Positions 24,196 through 33,813 of a stretch of 64,000 nucleotides of DNA are shown piece after piece (position 1 is the first letter of the stretch; every line of letters starts with the position of its first letter). The position numbers and the translations under genes were made by a program. The notes beneath the pieces were generated by a model, which did not search any database, was not told the origin of the DNA, and worked only from the letters and a program-made list of their open reading frames with translations. This DNA is from Clostridium sp. CAG:678 (GTDB taxonomy: Bacteria; Bacillota; Clostridia; Oscillospirales; Acutalibacteraceae): contig HF991826.1 in assembly GCA_000431535.1 (NCBI GenBank), forward strand, positions 127,898 through 191,897, written 5' to 3'.

Positions 24196-25881
24196 TTAAG
24201 CCGTTTTTTTACAATGTTGTAAAATTTTTAATTCTGAAAATTCCACTGTTTTTGACACTATGATCAGGAATGTTAAAATTATAACGTAAATCAGACTGGA
24301 TACGACAAAAGACGTAAATCCGTTATTAAATTCGAATAAAGCATTATAAGTGAATATGGTCAAAAAATAGGATAAAATACTGCATAGAAACGGCTTGAAG
24401 AGCATTTGAGCAAAGCTGTATTTTACGCCTGCATACTTTGAAAGAATATGCAGATTACACACAAGAATGACCGCATATGCGGCAATATCGGAAAATGCCG
24501 CGCCGTAAATATTGAACCGCGCATCGGAAACAAGCAGAAAATTCAGCCCGACGCGGATGACTGCCGCAATGATAAAGGACGGAATGCTCTTTGCCGCGCA
24601 CCCGATTGCCTGAACGGAAAAAACAACAGCGCCGGAAAGGCAGAAAAAGAGCATGGTATAGCCGTAAAGTTTTACAAGATCAAAACAGCCGAGCACGATA
24701 TCATAATTGGAGCCGCCGTACAGAATCTCCAGCAGTTCTTTTGCGTGCAGAGAAAGATAAAACCCGCCGGCAAAAGCGATGAGCGAAGTATATTTAAAAA
24801 TACTGTTTATGAGCGAAGAAAGATAAACGCGCCGCCCGGATTCATATGCGGCGGTAAGCGCAGGAACGGCAGCAACGCCGAGCGCCATGGTAAAACCGGG
24901 AAACAGCATTTTCAGATCGTTGGCCGAGGAAAACAAGCCGTAAATATAAGTAACGGTATCACTTTCCGCGGTATTCCCGATCTTTAGGCACTGCTGATAG
25001 GCAAACCGGAGTTCCTGCTGATCGCAAAGTGAAAGGCAATACTGAATGGACGCGTTATCCAGAAAAGACGAAAGGCTCTGAATCAGAGTAGACAAAATAA
25101 TGGGCAGACTGAAAGAGAGGATCTCTTTGATCTCAGGCGAAACAGAACCTTTTACAGCCGGATAGGCAGAAGCATATTTTACCCGCACATACGCCGAACA
25201 ATAGATCCAGCAGAGCAGCGCACCAACCGCTGCGCCGCCCACTGCCGCGGCAGAAGTAAAAGGATAGATACAGGAAAGCGCCTGCTGCTCAGACGAGCAG
25301 ACTGTTCCGAGCACCTGACCCGTTTCCAGATAAACGGTGTAAAGCGCACCCATAACATATTTGGAAAAGAGCAGCCCGAAGATCATTTTGAAAGCTGCCT
25401 CAATGATCTGCCCCACAGAAGTGGGCGCCATATTCATATGCCCTTCGGCAAACGAACGGTTCAGCGCCGCGGCGGCGGAAAAAAACACAGCGGGCGCCAT
25501 AGCACAGATCGCGGGCACGCTTTTTGGCGAGGAAACCGCATTGGCATACGGCGTTGCCGCGAGGAGCATGAGCGCCATGCCGGCCAGCCCCACACAAAAA
25601 AAGAGGATTGCGGCGCCTTTTTTTAATTTATAGACCTTTTCCGGATCTCCTTTTTCCCGGTATTTGCTGATCAAATGCGTCAGCGCGACCGGAAACGCAC
25701 CCATAATAACGGCGTGAAGCGGCATATACAAATTATAGGCAGTATTAAAATAACCGCGGCCGGTGGCGCCGATAAAAGAAGTAAGCGGAATCTTATAAAC
25801 AGCGCTTATGATCTTAACGATCACGGACGCCGCAAGCAGCAAAACGGCGGAATTGATATATTTTTGTTTGATATTGTTCAA
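24196..25881 (-). CDS. spoVB: Stage V sporulation protein B-like lipid II flippase (MOP superfamily)
   Basis: A 561-residue polytopic membrane protein with about fourteen hydrophobic segments, of the SpoVB/MurJ branch of the MOP exporters. Recognisable regions are the N-terminal IGATGRGYFNTAYNLYMPL and SLPIILSTLIQSLSSFLDNA near the middle. It is expected to flip lipid II or a related polyprenol-linked precursor during spore cortex synthesis. TTG at 25881 follows GGTGATTC; a TTG at 25899 is also possible, and no ATG fits. Its place next to mazG matches the Bacillus yabM-yabN order. Confidence 0.9.
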   Translation of the reverse strand: MNNIKQKYINSAVLLLAASVIVKIISAVYKIPLTSFIGATGRGYFNTAYNLYMPLHAVIMGAFPVALTHLISKYREKGDPEKVYKLKKGAAILFFCVGLAGMALMLLAATPYANAVSSPKSVPAICAMAPAVFFSAAAALNRSFAEGHMNMAPTSVGQIIEAAFKMIFGLLFSKYVMGALYTVYLETGQVLGTVCSSEQQALSCIYPFTSAAAVGGAAVGALLCWIYCSAYVRVKYASAYPAVKGSVSPEIKEILSFSLPIILSTLIQSLSSFLDNASIQYCLSLCDQQELRFAYQQCLKIGNTAESDTVTYIYGLFSSANDLKMLFPGFTMALGVAAVPALTAAYESGRRVYLSSLINSIFKYTSLIAFAGGFYLSLHAKELLEILYGGSNYDIVLGCFDLVKLYGYTMLFFCLSGAVVFSVQAIGCAAKSIPSFIIAAVIRVGLNFLLVSDARFNIYGAAFSDIAAYAVILVCNLHILSKYAGVKYSFAQMLFKPFLCSILSYFLTIFTYNALFEFNNGFTSFVVSSLIYVIILTFLIIVSKTVEFSELKILQHCKKTA

Positions 25882-25888
25882 TAGAATC

Positions 25889-25930
25889 ACCAAAAACAAA
25901 AAAGGCAGCGCCGGTTTTGCACTGCCTTTA
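25889..25930 (-). terminator. Intrinsic terminator after the coiled-coil protein gene
   Basis: AAAGGCAG (25901-25908) pairs with CTGCCTTT (25922-25929); on the minus strand it is followed by TTTTTTGTTTTTGG, which then leads into the spoVB ribosome binding site. Confidence 0.78.
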
Positions 25931-25943
25931 AAATCTGACTGCT

Positions 25944-26498
25944 TTAATGATCCTGTTTTTGATCTGATCTTACATCTTGCTGTTCAGGCGTTTGTTTTTC
26001 CTTGACTTCCGAAAATTCCGCATGGATCTCACTGCCGGGATCATACGGCGCGCCGGACTTGACGGAAAGCTGAACCGCCCTGAAGAAATCCTTTGCCTGC
26101 TGCACAATCACGTCGTGCGCTTCCTTTGAAGCGGATTTCACTTCATTTTTAAATTCTTCGGCGCCTTTTTTAAGTTCTTGTGCGTCTTTATTTTTTGCTT
26201 CTTCCAGTTCGGCGGAAAGTGTTTCTGTTTTTTCCTTAAGCGCAGAGATATCGGCTACCGCGCAGGCGTATTCATTTTCATCCACCTCATTGCCGATATA
26301 CGCCTCATACTGGAGCCTGCCGAATTTTTCATATGCCTTGGAAAGTTTGGATTTTGAATCCATATACTCTATTCTTTTTCTGGAAAGTTCAAGGTACATT
26401 GCGCCTTTTTTATTTAATGTTTCCGCAACGTTTTTGGTTTTGGAAAACATTTCCTCAAAATTTGTAAATTTCTGAGAACCGTTTTCAGTTTTAGCCAT
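25944..26498 (-). CDS. Coiled-coil protein of unknown function
   Basis: A 184-residue, highly charged, soluble protein that I do not recognise at family level. Residues about 15-125 are predicted helical with heptad-like spacing (AETLNKKGAMYLELSRKRI, LKEKTETLSAELEEAKNK). The C-terminus is rich in Glu, Gln and Asp. There is no signal peptide or membrane segment. ATG at 26498 follows GGTGAT. It is monocistronic, with a near-consensus promoter overlapped by an inverted repeat, and has its own terminator. A structural or envelope-associated role is possible but not shown. Confidence 0.75.
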   Translation of the reverse strand: MAKTENGSQKFTNFEEMFSKTKNVAETLNKKGAMYLELSRKRIEYMDSKSKLSKAYEKFGRLQYEAYIGNEVDENEYACAVADISALKEKTETLSAELEEAKNKDAQELKKGAEEFKNEVKSASKEAHDVIVQQAKDFFRAVQLSVKSGAPYDPGSEIHAEFSEVKEKQTPEQQDVRSDQKQDH

Positions 26499-26633
26499 AA
26501 TGATCACCACAGACTTCAATAAATTGAACAGCATAAATGCTGACGAAAGCCGTTTCAAAATGCGAAAGCAAATCTTGGGGCAATACAGAAAATAACAGAG
26601 CAAAACTACTTGCGGTTATCTTCTGCTGCATTT

Positions 26634-26662
26634 ATTATATTACATTTTGAATAACAATGCAA
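26634..26662 (-). promoter_or_regulatory. Sigma-A promoter of the coiled-coil protein gene
   Basis: On the minus strand TTGCAT (26662-26657), 17 bases, TATAAT (26639-26634). The leader is about 130 bases. Confidence 0.75.
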
Positions 26663-26675
26663 TACAAAATGTAAT
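26639..26675. promoter_or_regulatory. Inverted repeat (possible operator) over the -35 element
   Basis: ATTACATTTTG (26639-26649) is mirrored by CAAAATGTAAT (26665-26675), 11-base perfect arms around the -35 box. No U-run follows on either strand, so an operator is more likely than a terminator. Confidence 0.5.
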
Positions 26676-26678
26676 AAA

Positions 26679-28127
26679 TCAAGCGTTGTTTAGGATTTCT
26701 TTATAAAAGTCGGATATTTTTTGCTTTCTGCGGAGTATTTCATCAAAATGCCCTATATATTCATATGGGTATTTATAGTTATAAATGCGCTCAATTTTTC
26801 CGTTCTGCGGATTTTTGAGCCTGGTAACGGCGCCGGCGCCAACCGCAAGCACCGTATGCGTTTCATCCATCATGAAAACATTATAAAGGCAGTCCCTGCC
26901 CGGCTTGCACCAACCGGTGTTTTCCAGATTGCCCACGGATTTGCCCTGCCGGTACATATAATATGGCCTGTAACCCGCGCCGGACAGAACCCGGCGGCTG
27001 TAATCCACCATTTGTGCGGCAAGATTTTTATCCGGCATGCCGTTTGCCGTCATAAACGCGCCTGTTTTCAGGCACAGTGTGTGCACCGTAATGTTGGAGG
27101 GTTGCAGCGCCAAAGCGGTCTGCATACTGTTTTGAAAGGAATCCAGCGTATCTTTCGGCAGCCCGGCAATAAAATCCATATTGATATCATCAAAGCCGCA
27201 TTTTACGGCGGTTTCATACGCGGCAAGCGTTTGGGCAGAGGTATGCCGCCTGCCGATTGCCTGCAGTACGCTGTCCTGAAAAGTTTGGGGATTGATGCTG
27301 ATTCTGCCGACTCCGGCAGCCTTGAGTGTATTGAGTTTTTCCGCCGTTACGGTATCCGGTCTGCCCGCCTCAACGGTATATTCACGCAGGCAGGAAAGAT
27401 CAAAATTTTTTTCAACCGCAAAAAGCACGCGCTTTAACTGCTGCGCAGAGAGCGTGGTGGGCGTGCCGCCGCCGAAATACACAGTTTCCAGGCGGAGACC
27501 AAGCGCGGCGGCATATTTTCCCGTTTCTTCCAGTTCTTTTTCGAGCAGGGAGAGATAATCCCCAAGAAGCGGCGCCGCACGTTCAATACTATGAGAGACA
27601 AACGAACAATATGAACATCTTGTGGGGCAAAACGGGATGGAAACATAAAGCGAAAAGCTGTTGTTTTGCGAAAGGGAAATGATTTTATTTTCGCTTTCCG
27701 CCACATCACAAACAAGCGATATTTTCTCATCACTTACAAGGAACTTCTCTTTTAAGATCTTTTGGGCGTATTCTTCGGAACCTTTACGCACAAGGGAATG
27801 ATAAAATTTAGCCGGGCGCACGCCGTAAAGTATGCCCCAGGGATAAGTATCACCCGTTGCCTCGGAAAGCACGCGGTAAAAAAGAACAGACAGGGTATTT
27901 TTCCTGTCTGCATCAGGAGACATCTGCACGCAGGCGCTGTGTTTTGCTCCGCACAGATCGGCAGTGACGGTAACCGTGCTGCCGTTTATACCCGTATACA
28001 CGATCTTGTCATCCGTTTCATTCTGCGGCATATGTGAAAACATTTTGATTTTTTCATACGGAAAAAAGATTTCCGCAAGATTTTCCGTATCATAGGAAAA
28101 ATTGTGATTTTCGTTAATCAGTATCAT
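26679..28127 (-). CDS. hemZ: Radical SAM coproporphyrinogen dehydrogenase HemZ-like
   Basis: A 482-residue radical SAM enzyme. An N-terminal domain of about 160 residues, typical of HemZ, precedes the cluster motif FCPTRCSYCSF, the FGGGTPT glycine motif and GLPKDTLDSF. HemN/HemZ enzymes decarboxylate coproporphyrinogen III oxygen-independently, but many Gram-positive HemZ homologues have uncertain activity and no other haem gene is seen here. The ATG is three bases after the stop of the MBL hydrolase gene, with no clear Shine-Dalgarno, suggesting coupled translation. Confidence 0.88.
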   Translation of the reverse strand: MILINENHNFSYDTENLAEIFFPYEKIKMFSHMPQNETDDKIVYTGINGSTVTVTADLCGAKHSACVQMSPDADRKNTLSVLFYRVLSEATGDTYPWGILYGVRPAKFYHSLVRKGSEEYAQKILKEKFLVSDEKISLVCDVAESENKIISLSQNNSFSLYVSIPFCPTRCSYCSFVSHSIERAAPLLGDYLSLLEKELEETGKYAAALGLRLETVYFGGGTPTTLSAQQLKRVLFAVEKNFDLSCLREYTVEAGRPDTVTAEKLNTLKAAGVGRISINPQTFQDSVLQAIGRRHTSAQTLAAYETAVKCGFDDINMDFIAGLPKDTLDSFQNSMQTALALQPSNITVHTLCLKTGAFMTANGMPDKNLAAQMVDYSRRVLSGAGYRPYYMYRQGKSVGNLENTGWCKPGRDCLYNVFMMDETHTVLAVGAGAVTRLKNPQNGKIERIYNYKYPYEYIGHFDEILRRKQKISDFYKEILNNA

Positions 28128-28130
28128 AAT

Positions 28131-28745
28131 TTATCTCATAAAAGGGTTATTTGCTTTTTCAAAGGCAATGGTGGAAGTGCGGTCATGACCGGGATAGACT
28201 TTGAGCGAATCCTCAAGCGTGGCAAGGCGCTTTAAGCTCTGCATGATCTCCTTGGACGATCCGCCGGGAAAATCCGTTCTGCCGCAGGAGCAGAAAAACA
28301 GCGTATCCCCGGTAAAGATGCAATCCTTCAGCAGATAACACACGCCGCCTTTGGTGTGGCCGGGCGTGGCAAGAACTTTGATCTGCGTTTCTCCCAGCAT
28401 AAGGGACGAGCCCTCCGAAACGGTAAGATCCGGTGTGATTTTATCCTGCTTTATACCGAAAAATGCGGAAAGGCTGGCTTTGCCTGAGGAGAGCATTGCC
28501 GCGTCTTGCGCGCTGATCACCACTTTAGCGCCGTAATCCCGACTGATCGCGGCAACGCCGCCGATATGATCAAAATGGCCGTGCGTGAGCAGAATATATT
28601 CCAGTTTTGCGCTGCCTATAAAATCACGCATTTCCTTTGAATCATCGGTGCAGTCCACCAAAGCGCTCAAACCGCTTGCCTGATCCGTGATAAGATAACA
28701 ATTGTTGCCGAGTTCGCCGAGCGTTATGGATTTAATTTGCGTCAT
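28131..28745 (-). CDS. Metallo-beta-lactamase fold hydrolase (glyoxalase II-like)
   Basis: A 204-residue MBL protein with the metal motif LTHGHFDHIGG (about residues 54-64), further ligands in ATPGHTKGG and FTGDTLF, and the terminal PGHD. The length and SxGRTDFPGGS region match the small glyoxalase II-like hydrolases that cleave thioesters. It is located between dtd and hemZ in one transcript. The substrate is unknown. Confidence 0.88.
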   Translation of the reverse strand: MTQIKSITLGELGNNCYLITDQASGLSALVDCTDDSKEMRDFIGSAKLEYILLTHGHFDHIGGVAAISRDYGAKVVISAQDAAMLSSGKASLSAFFGIKQDKITPDLTVSEGSSLMLGETQIKVLATPGHTKGGVCYLLKDCIFTGDTLFFCSCGRTDFPGGSSKEIMQSLKRLATLEDSLKVYPGHDRTSTIAFEKANNPFMR

Positions 28746-28788
28746 AAAAGATTCCTTTCGGTCTGTCTGATTTAAAGTATAAAATGTG

Positions 28789-29241
28789 TTATTTCAGTTC
28801 GCGGCTATCCAGAAGGATCGTAACGGGGCCGTCATTTAAAAGCTCTACTTTCATATCGGCGCCGAAAACGCCGGTATCCACATGTGAAATACCGTTATTT
28901 TTTAATTGGGAAACAAAATATTCATAGAGTTTTTCTGCCTCCTGCGGCGGGGCGGACGGCGTAAAACTCGGCCGCCTGCCGTGCGTGCAGTCCGCGCACA
29001 GCGTAAACTGGGAGACAACAAGCATCTCTGCGCCGGTATCCAGCGCGGAGAGATTCATTTTGCCGTTTTCATCCTCAAAGATGCGCAGGTGAACGGTCTT
29101 GTTCACCAGTTTATCCGCCTCTTTTTCCTCATCGCCCGCCATAACGCCAAGCAGGATCAGAAAGCCGTTTTTACAAGAGCCGACGGTTTTGCCGCCCACC
29201 TTTACGCTTGCGTGAGAAACACGCTGTATAACTTCTTTCAA
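28789..29241 (-). CDS. dtd: D-aminoacyl-tRNA deacylase
   Basis: A 150-residue enzyme that removes D-amino acids (and glycine from tRNA-Ala) from mischarged tRNA. The two signature motifs are MLVVSQFTLCAD (SQxT) and the GPVT cis-Gly-Pro motif NDGPVTILLDS at the C-terminus. ATG at 29241 directly follows relA, the common arrangement relA-dtd in Gram-positives. Confidence 0.96.
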   Translation of the reverse strand: MKEVIQRVSHASVKVGGKTVGSCKNGFLILLGVMAGDEEKEADKLVNKTVHLRIFEDENGKMNLSALDTGAEMLVVSQFTLCADCTHGRRPSFTPSAPPQEAEKLYEYFVSQLKNNGISHVDTGVFGADMKVELLNDGPVTILLDSRELK

Positions 29242-29257
29242 AGCGATTCACCGCCTT

Positions 29258-31444
29258 TTAAACATTGGTTCTTTCAATATGGTAAACGCCGTCTATCTTT
29301 CGGATGATCCGAACGATATTATCCAGGTGCTCTTTGCTGCTTACGGCAACCGTTAGCGTGGTAAGGCAGTTACCGTCATGGATCGGGCGGGCGTTTATGG
29401 AATGTATCTTCACATGCATATTCATCAGGGTGCTCGTTATATCGAGAACGATACCATCCCTGTCGATCGCGTAAACATCAAGGGTAGACTGCGTTTCGAT
29501 CTTAACGCTGTCGTCCCAATGGGCTTTGAGCCATCTTTCCGGCTCCGCGCAGTGCGCAAGATCACGCGGGACGTTTACGCAGTTTCTTCTGTGAATGGAA
29601 AGTCCGTGCCCTCTGGTTATAAAGCCGATGATTTCCTCACCGGGCAGCGGATTGCAGCAACGCGCCATTTTGATCAGGCAGTTATCGATTCCCTCCACGA
29701 TCACACCGTTTGAGGACGCATTTCTGCGCGGGCGATCCAGCACGTTTGTGCCGTGGGGCTTTTCCGTCTCTTTTTCTTTCCAGTTTTTATTATACTCGTC
29801 CTTAATTCCGGGCATAAGGCGGTTGATCTGAATGCCGCCGTAACCCACCGCGGCATAAAATTCATCCACCTGCGCAAAATGCTGCTTTTCCGAGATTCGT
29901 TTGATGAACTCATCATATTTCGTGCCGCTGAGGCCGATCATGTTGCGGCGCAGTTCCCGCTTAACGGCAGTTTTGCCCTCTTCAATATTTTCCTCGCGCC
30001 GCTCCTTTTTGAACCAAGAGCGGATCTTGCTTCTTGCCTCGCCTGTTTTTACGATGGAAAGCCAATCCCGGCTTGGGCCTTTGCCCTGCTGATTCGTAGT
30101 CAGAATCTCGATTCGCTCGCCGGTCTTGATCTTATAATCCAAAGGAACGATGCGCCCGTCCACCTTGGCGCCGATCATTTTGTTGCCGACCGCGGAATGG
30201 ATGGCATACGCGAAATCAATAACGGTGGAGCCTGTTGGAAGGCTCTTGATATCCCCTTTTGGAGTAAAGACATACACTTCCTCCACGGAAAGATCGCCTT
30301 TTATGCTGGCAACAAGATCCTCTGCCGTATCGGTAGACTCTCCCGTTTCGATCATTCTGTGGATCCAGGAGAGTTTTTCATCCATATCATCCTTGCCGCC
30401 CTTGCCGAGCTTATATTTCCAGTGCGCGGCAATACCGTACTCCGCCGTGCGGTGCATTTCCCAGGTGCGGATCTGGATCTCAAACGGGATACCGTCTTTG
30501 GAAAGCACGGTGGTGTGCAGAGACTGATACATATTGGGCTTGGGTGTGGAGATATAATCCTTGAATCTGCCGGGAATGGGCTTAAACATATCATGCACGA
30601 TGCCAAGGGCATTATAGCAGTCGATCATCGTATCCACAATGATCCTTACAGCGTAGATATCGTAGATCTCTTCAAAGGATTTGCCTTTGATATAAACTTT
30701 TCGGAAAATGCCGTGAACGGATTTCACGCGCGAGGTGATCGTTGCGTTTTTGATCAGCGGCGTAATGCGTTCCTGAATCTGCGCTTTGATATCGTTTAAA
30801 AAGCGTTCGCCCTCTTCCTTTTTCATAGAGAGGTTATTTTCGATCTCCTTATAAGCAATCGGATCCAGATAACGCACGGAAAGATCTTCAAGTTCATCCT
30901 TGATGGCCCGAATACCGAGGCGGTGGGCTATGGGCGCGTAGATCTCCAGCGTTTCCAGGCTTTTTTCCCGCTGTTTATAATCCGGCCAGAATTTCGCAGT
31001 GCGCATATTATGAAGCCGGTCCGCCAGTTTTATAATGATAACGCGCACATCTTTATTCATGGCGATGAACATTTTTCGGATATTTTCCGCCTGCACTTCC
31101 TCTCTGGTGGAAAGCGGGATCTTACCGAGTTTAGTAACGCCGTCCACGAGCAGAGCGACCTCGTCACCAAAATGCTCTTTAATAAAATCGATGCTCACCT
31201 TTGTATCCTCCACCACATCGTGCAGCAGGGCGGAAATGATACACTCGTTATCCATACCGAAATTCAGAAGGATCTGCGCAACGGCGACCGGGTGCATGAT
31301 ATAAGGCTCGCCGGAGCGGCGTTTTTGATTCTGGTGCGCCTCTTTGGCGATATCATATGCCTGTTTGATTTTTTCGGAATCATACTGCGGATTTTGCTTT
31401 ACCTTTTCAAAAAAAGCGGCAAAGCCGTCGTCAAAATCGCTCAA
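29258..31444 (-). CDS. relA: Bifunctional (p)ppGpp synthase/hydrolase Rel
   Basis: A 728-residue long RelA/SpoT homologue. The HD hydrolase site is ALLHDVVEDTKV (H75, D76), the synthetase region contains YQSLHTTVL, then TGS (VYVFTPKGDIKSLPTGST), a zinc-finger-like/helical part with CCNPLPGEE, and a C-terminal ACT domain. Intact HD residues indicate both synthesis and hydrolysis of the alarmone. The start is TTG at 31444 behind AAGGAAG, lying inside the recJ 3' end (14-base overlap). Order recJ-relA-dtd. Confidence 0.96.
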   Translation of the reverse strand: MSDFDDGFAAFFEKVKQNPQYDSEKIKQAYDIAKEAHQNQKRRSGEPYIMHPVAVAQILLNFGMDNECIISALLHDVVEDTKVSIDFIKEHFGDEVALLVDGVTKLGKIPLSTREEVQAENIRKMFIAMNKDVRVIIIKLADRLHNMRTAKFWPDYKQREKSLETLEIYAPIAHRLGIRAIKDELEDLSVRYLDPIAYKEIENNLSMKKEEGERFLNDIKAQIQERITPLIKNATITSRVKSVHGIFRKVYIKGKSFEEIYDIYAVRIIVDTMIDCYNALGIVHDMFKPIPGRFKDYISTPKPNMYQSLHTTVLSKDGIPFEIQIRTWEMHRTAEYGIAAHWKYKLGKGGKDDMDEKLSWIHRMIETGESTDTAEDLVASIKGDLSVEEVYVFTPKGDIKSLPTGSTVIDFAYAIHSAVGNKMIGAKVDGRIVPLDYKIKTGERIEILTTNQQGKGPSRDWLSIVKTGEARSKIRSWFKKERREENIEEGKTAVKRELRRNMIGLSGTKYDEFIKRISEKQHFAQVDEFYAAVGYGGIQINRLMPGIKDEYNKNWKEKETEKPHGTNVLDRPRRNASSNGVIVEGIDNCLIKMARCCNPLPGEEIIGFITRGHGLSIHRRNCVNVPRDLAHCAEPERWLKAHWDDSVKIETQSTLDVYAIDRDGIVLDITSTLMNMHVKIHSINARPIHDGNCLTTLTVAVSSKEHLDNIVRIIRKIDGVYHIERTNV

Positions 31445-33464
31445 TATTCAATCTTCCTTTCAGGTATTTAATGGTTTTGGTATCGGCAAGATCCACCTTG
31501 CCGGAAGTTTCACGCAATCTGATCTCTCCGTTTTCAAACGAGATCAGCGAACTTTCATAAAACGCTTTAAGCGCAAACATCATCTGGCCGTATGTTGCCC
31601 CGCTCAGGGAAAAATAGAGGCTGTCCGCATCGGTGTAGATCTGCTTTCTTTTACGGATCGCCTTATATACGGCGGCGCAGACATCATGATCGGGATAGAC
31701 GCTTTCCGCATTATTTTTTCCTGCAAGAAAAAGTTCATACTCTTCTTTTTGTGCAAAATAAGCGTCTTCATCCATACCGTGTTTTCGGATATCCACCGCC
31801 TGAACGGACAGATATTCGCGGCCGTTATACGGATTGACGCCAATCTTGACGGCGGCGTCTATCTTTTCCCCGGGAATATAGGGAAACTTTTCAGCCGGCG
31901 TGCCGAATTGGACGATGCGTATTTTTTTGCCTTTCTTTTCACACTCCAGACGGATATGTTTGCCGTTGCCGATAGATCTTATATCCGTCAGGGTCAGATT
32001 CATCAGTGCGAATACGGCGCGTTTATTGCCCTCGCCGTAAGGCTCCAGCACGTTTAACGCTTTTGCAAGATCCACGCTTAAATAAAGCGGAGAGATCTTA
32101 AAATCTATACCCACCGTCTGCACCGGCATGACGGGGTATTTTTCTGCCGCGAACGCATTGATCCGGTTTCTGAACAGATCAATATCCGCCGCGTTCAGGC
32201 TCAGCCCGGCGGCGCCGGGGTGCCCGCCGAAATGCGAAAGCAGATCCGAACAGGCACAAACCGCTTCAAATATATTAAAGCCGCTGATGCTGCGGGCAGA
32301 ACCGCGGGCGTTCTCCTCGTCATCCACGCCGATGATCACGGCCGGTTTTTCATATTTTTCCGTGATCCGTGACGCAACGATTCCCACAACGCCCTGATGA
32401 TAGCCTTTGCCGGCAACCACAATGACCCGCTTTTTGGCAAGCGCAGGTTCTTCGGAAAGCTGCCGGATCACATCCTCATAGATCTCCTGCTCGATCTCCT
32501 GACGGTGCGTATTATTTATATTTAACTGTTCAGCCGTAAAATCCGCTTTTTGCGGATCGGAACAAACAAGCAGTTCCACCGCTTTCGCAGCGTGTTCCAT
32601 TCTGCCGGTTGCGTTGATCCTGGGGCAGACGGAAAAAGCGATATCCGAGGAAGCGATCTCTTTTTTGGAGAGACCGGCAGCCTTTAACAGCGCCGCTATG
32701 CCCGGGCGGGGCGCGTCCTGAATACGCCGGATTCCTGTTTTTACAATACTTCTGTTTTCATCCGTAAGCGGCATAATATCCGCAATGGTGCCGATTGCCG
32801 CCAGATCGGCATATTGGTAAAGGATATCATCCGTATCGCCGTAAAGCGCCGCCGCAAGCTTGAATGCCACGCCAACACCTGCAAGATCGGTAAAGGCGAG
32901 TTCGCCGTCCTGAAGATGCGGATTGACGATTGCCTGCGCCCGCGGCAGAGTATCCGGGATCTGATGATGATCCGTAATCACAAGTTCCATGCCGAGAGAA
33001 TAGGCATATTCCGCCTCAGCAACGGCGCTGATGCCGTTATCCACCGTAACGATCAGGCGTGTGCCGCTTTCCGCAATTTTTTTCAGCGCCCCCTGATTCA
33101 GCCCGTAGCCTTCCGTTTCTCTGGACGGGATATAATAATCCACCTCGGCGCCCATATCGCGCAAAAGGGAATACAAAAGCGCGGTTGCCGTAACACCGTC
33201 GCAGTCATAATCCCCGTAAACGGTGATTTTCTCGCCAAGGGAAACCGCCTGTTCAATTCTGTCCACCGCGCTGTCCATACCGGATAATTCAAAAGGATCC
33301 GAAATACGAACGGAAGAGGAAATGAATTCAGAAACTTTCAGTTCGTCATCAAATCCCCTTGCAACCAGAAGGTACGCCACAAAAGCGTCCATATTAAATT
33401 TTTCGCTGATGGCGGAGGCCTTTTCCTTATCCGCGTTTGCAATCAACCATTTTTTATGCGCCAT
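31431..33464 (-). CDS. recJ: Single-strand-specific exonuclease RecJ
   Basis: A 677-residue DHH phosphoesterase, a 5'-3' exonuclease on single-stranded DNA in recombination and repair. DHH-family motifs are GDYDCDG (D85, D87, D89), VTVDNGIS and ITDHHQIP, followed by a DHHA1 domain near GGHPGAAGLS and a C-terminal OB-like region. Its ATG shares one base with the hisE stop (TAATG), so recJ translation is coupled to the histidine cluster. Confidence 0.95.
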   Translation of the reverse strand: MAHKKWLIANADKEKASAISEKFNMDAFVAYLLVARGFDDELKVSEFISSSVRISDPFELSGMDSAVDRIEQAVSLGEKITVYGDYDCDGVTATALLYSLLRDMGAEVDYYIPSRETEGYGLNQGALKKIAESGTRLIVTVDNGISAVAEAEYAYSLGMELVITDHHQIPDTLPRAQAIVNPHLQDGELAFTDLAGVGVAFKLAAALYGDTDDILYQYADLAAIGTIADIMPLTDENRSIVKTGIRRIQDAPRPGIAALLKAAGLSKKEIASSDIAFSVCPRINATGRMEHAAKAVELLVCSDPQKADFTAEQLNINNTHRQEIEQEIYEDVIRQLSEEPALAKKRVIVVAGKGYHQGVVGIVASRITEKYEKPAVIIGVDDEENARGSARSISGFNIFEAVCACSDLLSHFGGHPGAAGLSLNAADIDLFRNRINAFAAEKYPVMPVQTVGIDFKISPLYLSVDLAKALNVLEPYGEGNKRAVFALMNLTLTDIRSIGNGKHIRLECEKKGKKIRIVQFGTPAEKFPYIPGEKIDAAVKIGVNPYNGREYLSVQAVDIRKHGMDEDAYFAQKEEYELFLAGKNNAESVYPDHDVCAAVYKAIRKRKQIYTDADSLYFSLSGATYGQMMFALKAFYESSLISFENGEIRLRETSGKVDLADTKTIKYLKGRLNIERF

Positions 33465-33787
33465 TACGAATTTTTATCCACCACATGAAACGTTTTTAAA
33501 TTGGAGCGTTTCTCCGCTCTTTTCTGAAGTTCTTTTTCAATATCTTCCGGCGTAATGCCCTGATATGCCATCATGACCAGAACGTGATAAAGCAGATCCG
33601 AGATCTCATAGACCGTTTCCTTTTTATCGTTATTTTTTGCCGCGATCACGGTCTCTGTGCACTCTTCGCCAACTTTTTTCAGGATCTTATCTATCCCCTG
33701 CTCAAAAAGATAGGCGGTATAGGAGCCTTCTGCTTTTTCATTTTTTCTGTCTATAATGACCTGATACTCATTTTTGATATAATCCAT
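33464..33787 (-). CDS. hisE: Phosphoribosyl-ATP pyrophosphatase HisE
   Basis: A 107-residue all-alpha NTP pyrophosphatase (MazG-related) with KKVGEECTETVIAAKN and EISDLLYHVLVMM. It performs the second step of histidine synthesis, PR-ATP to PR-AMP. ATG at 33787 follows AGGTGATC; the GTG at 33796 lies in that site. It is separate from hisI, not fused as in enterobacteria. Confidence 0.95.
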   Translation of the reverse strand: MDYIKNEYQVIIDRKNEKAEGSYTAYLFEQGIDKILKKVGEECTETVIAAKNNDKKETVYEISDLLYHVLVMMAYQGITPEDIEKELQKRAEKRSNLKTFHVVDKNS

Positions 33788-33813
33788 TTTGATCACCTGA
33801 ATAAAAAAAGTTT

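Noticed and set aside
29753..30799. 348-codon plus-strand ORF opposite relA
   Set aside because: Shadow of the relA frame, no own motifs.
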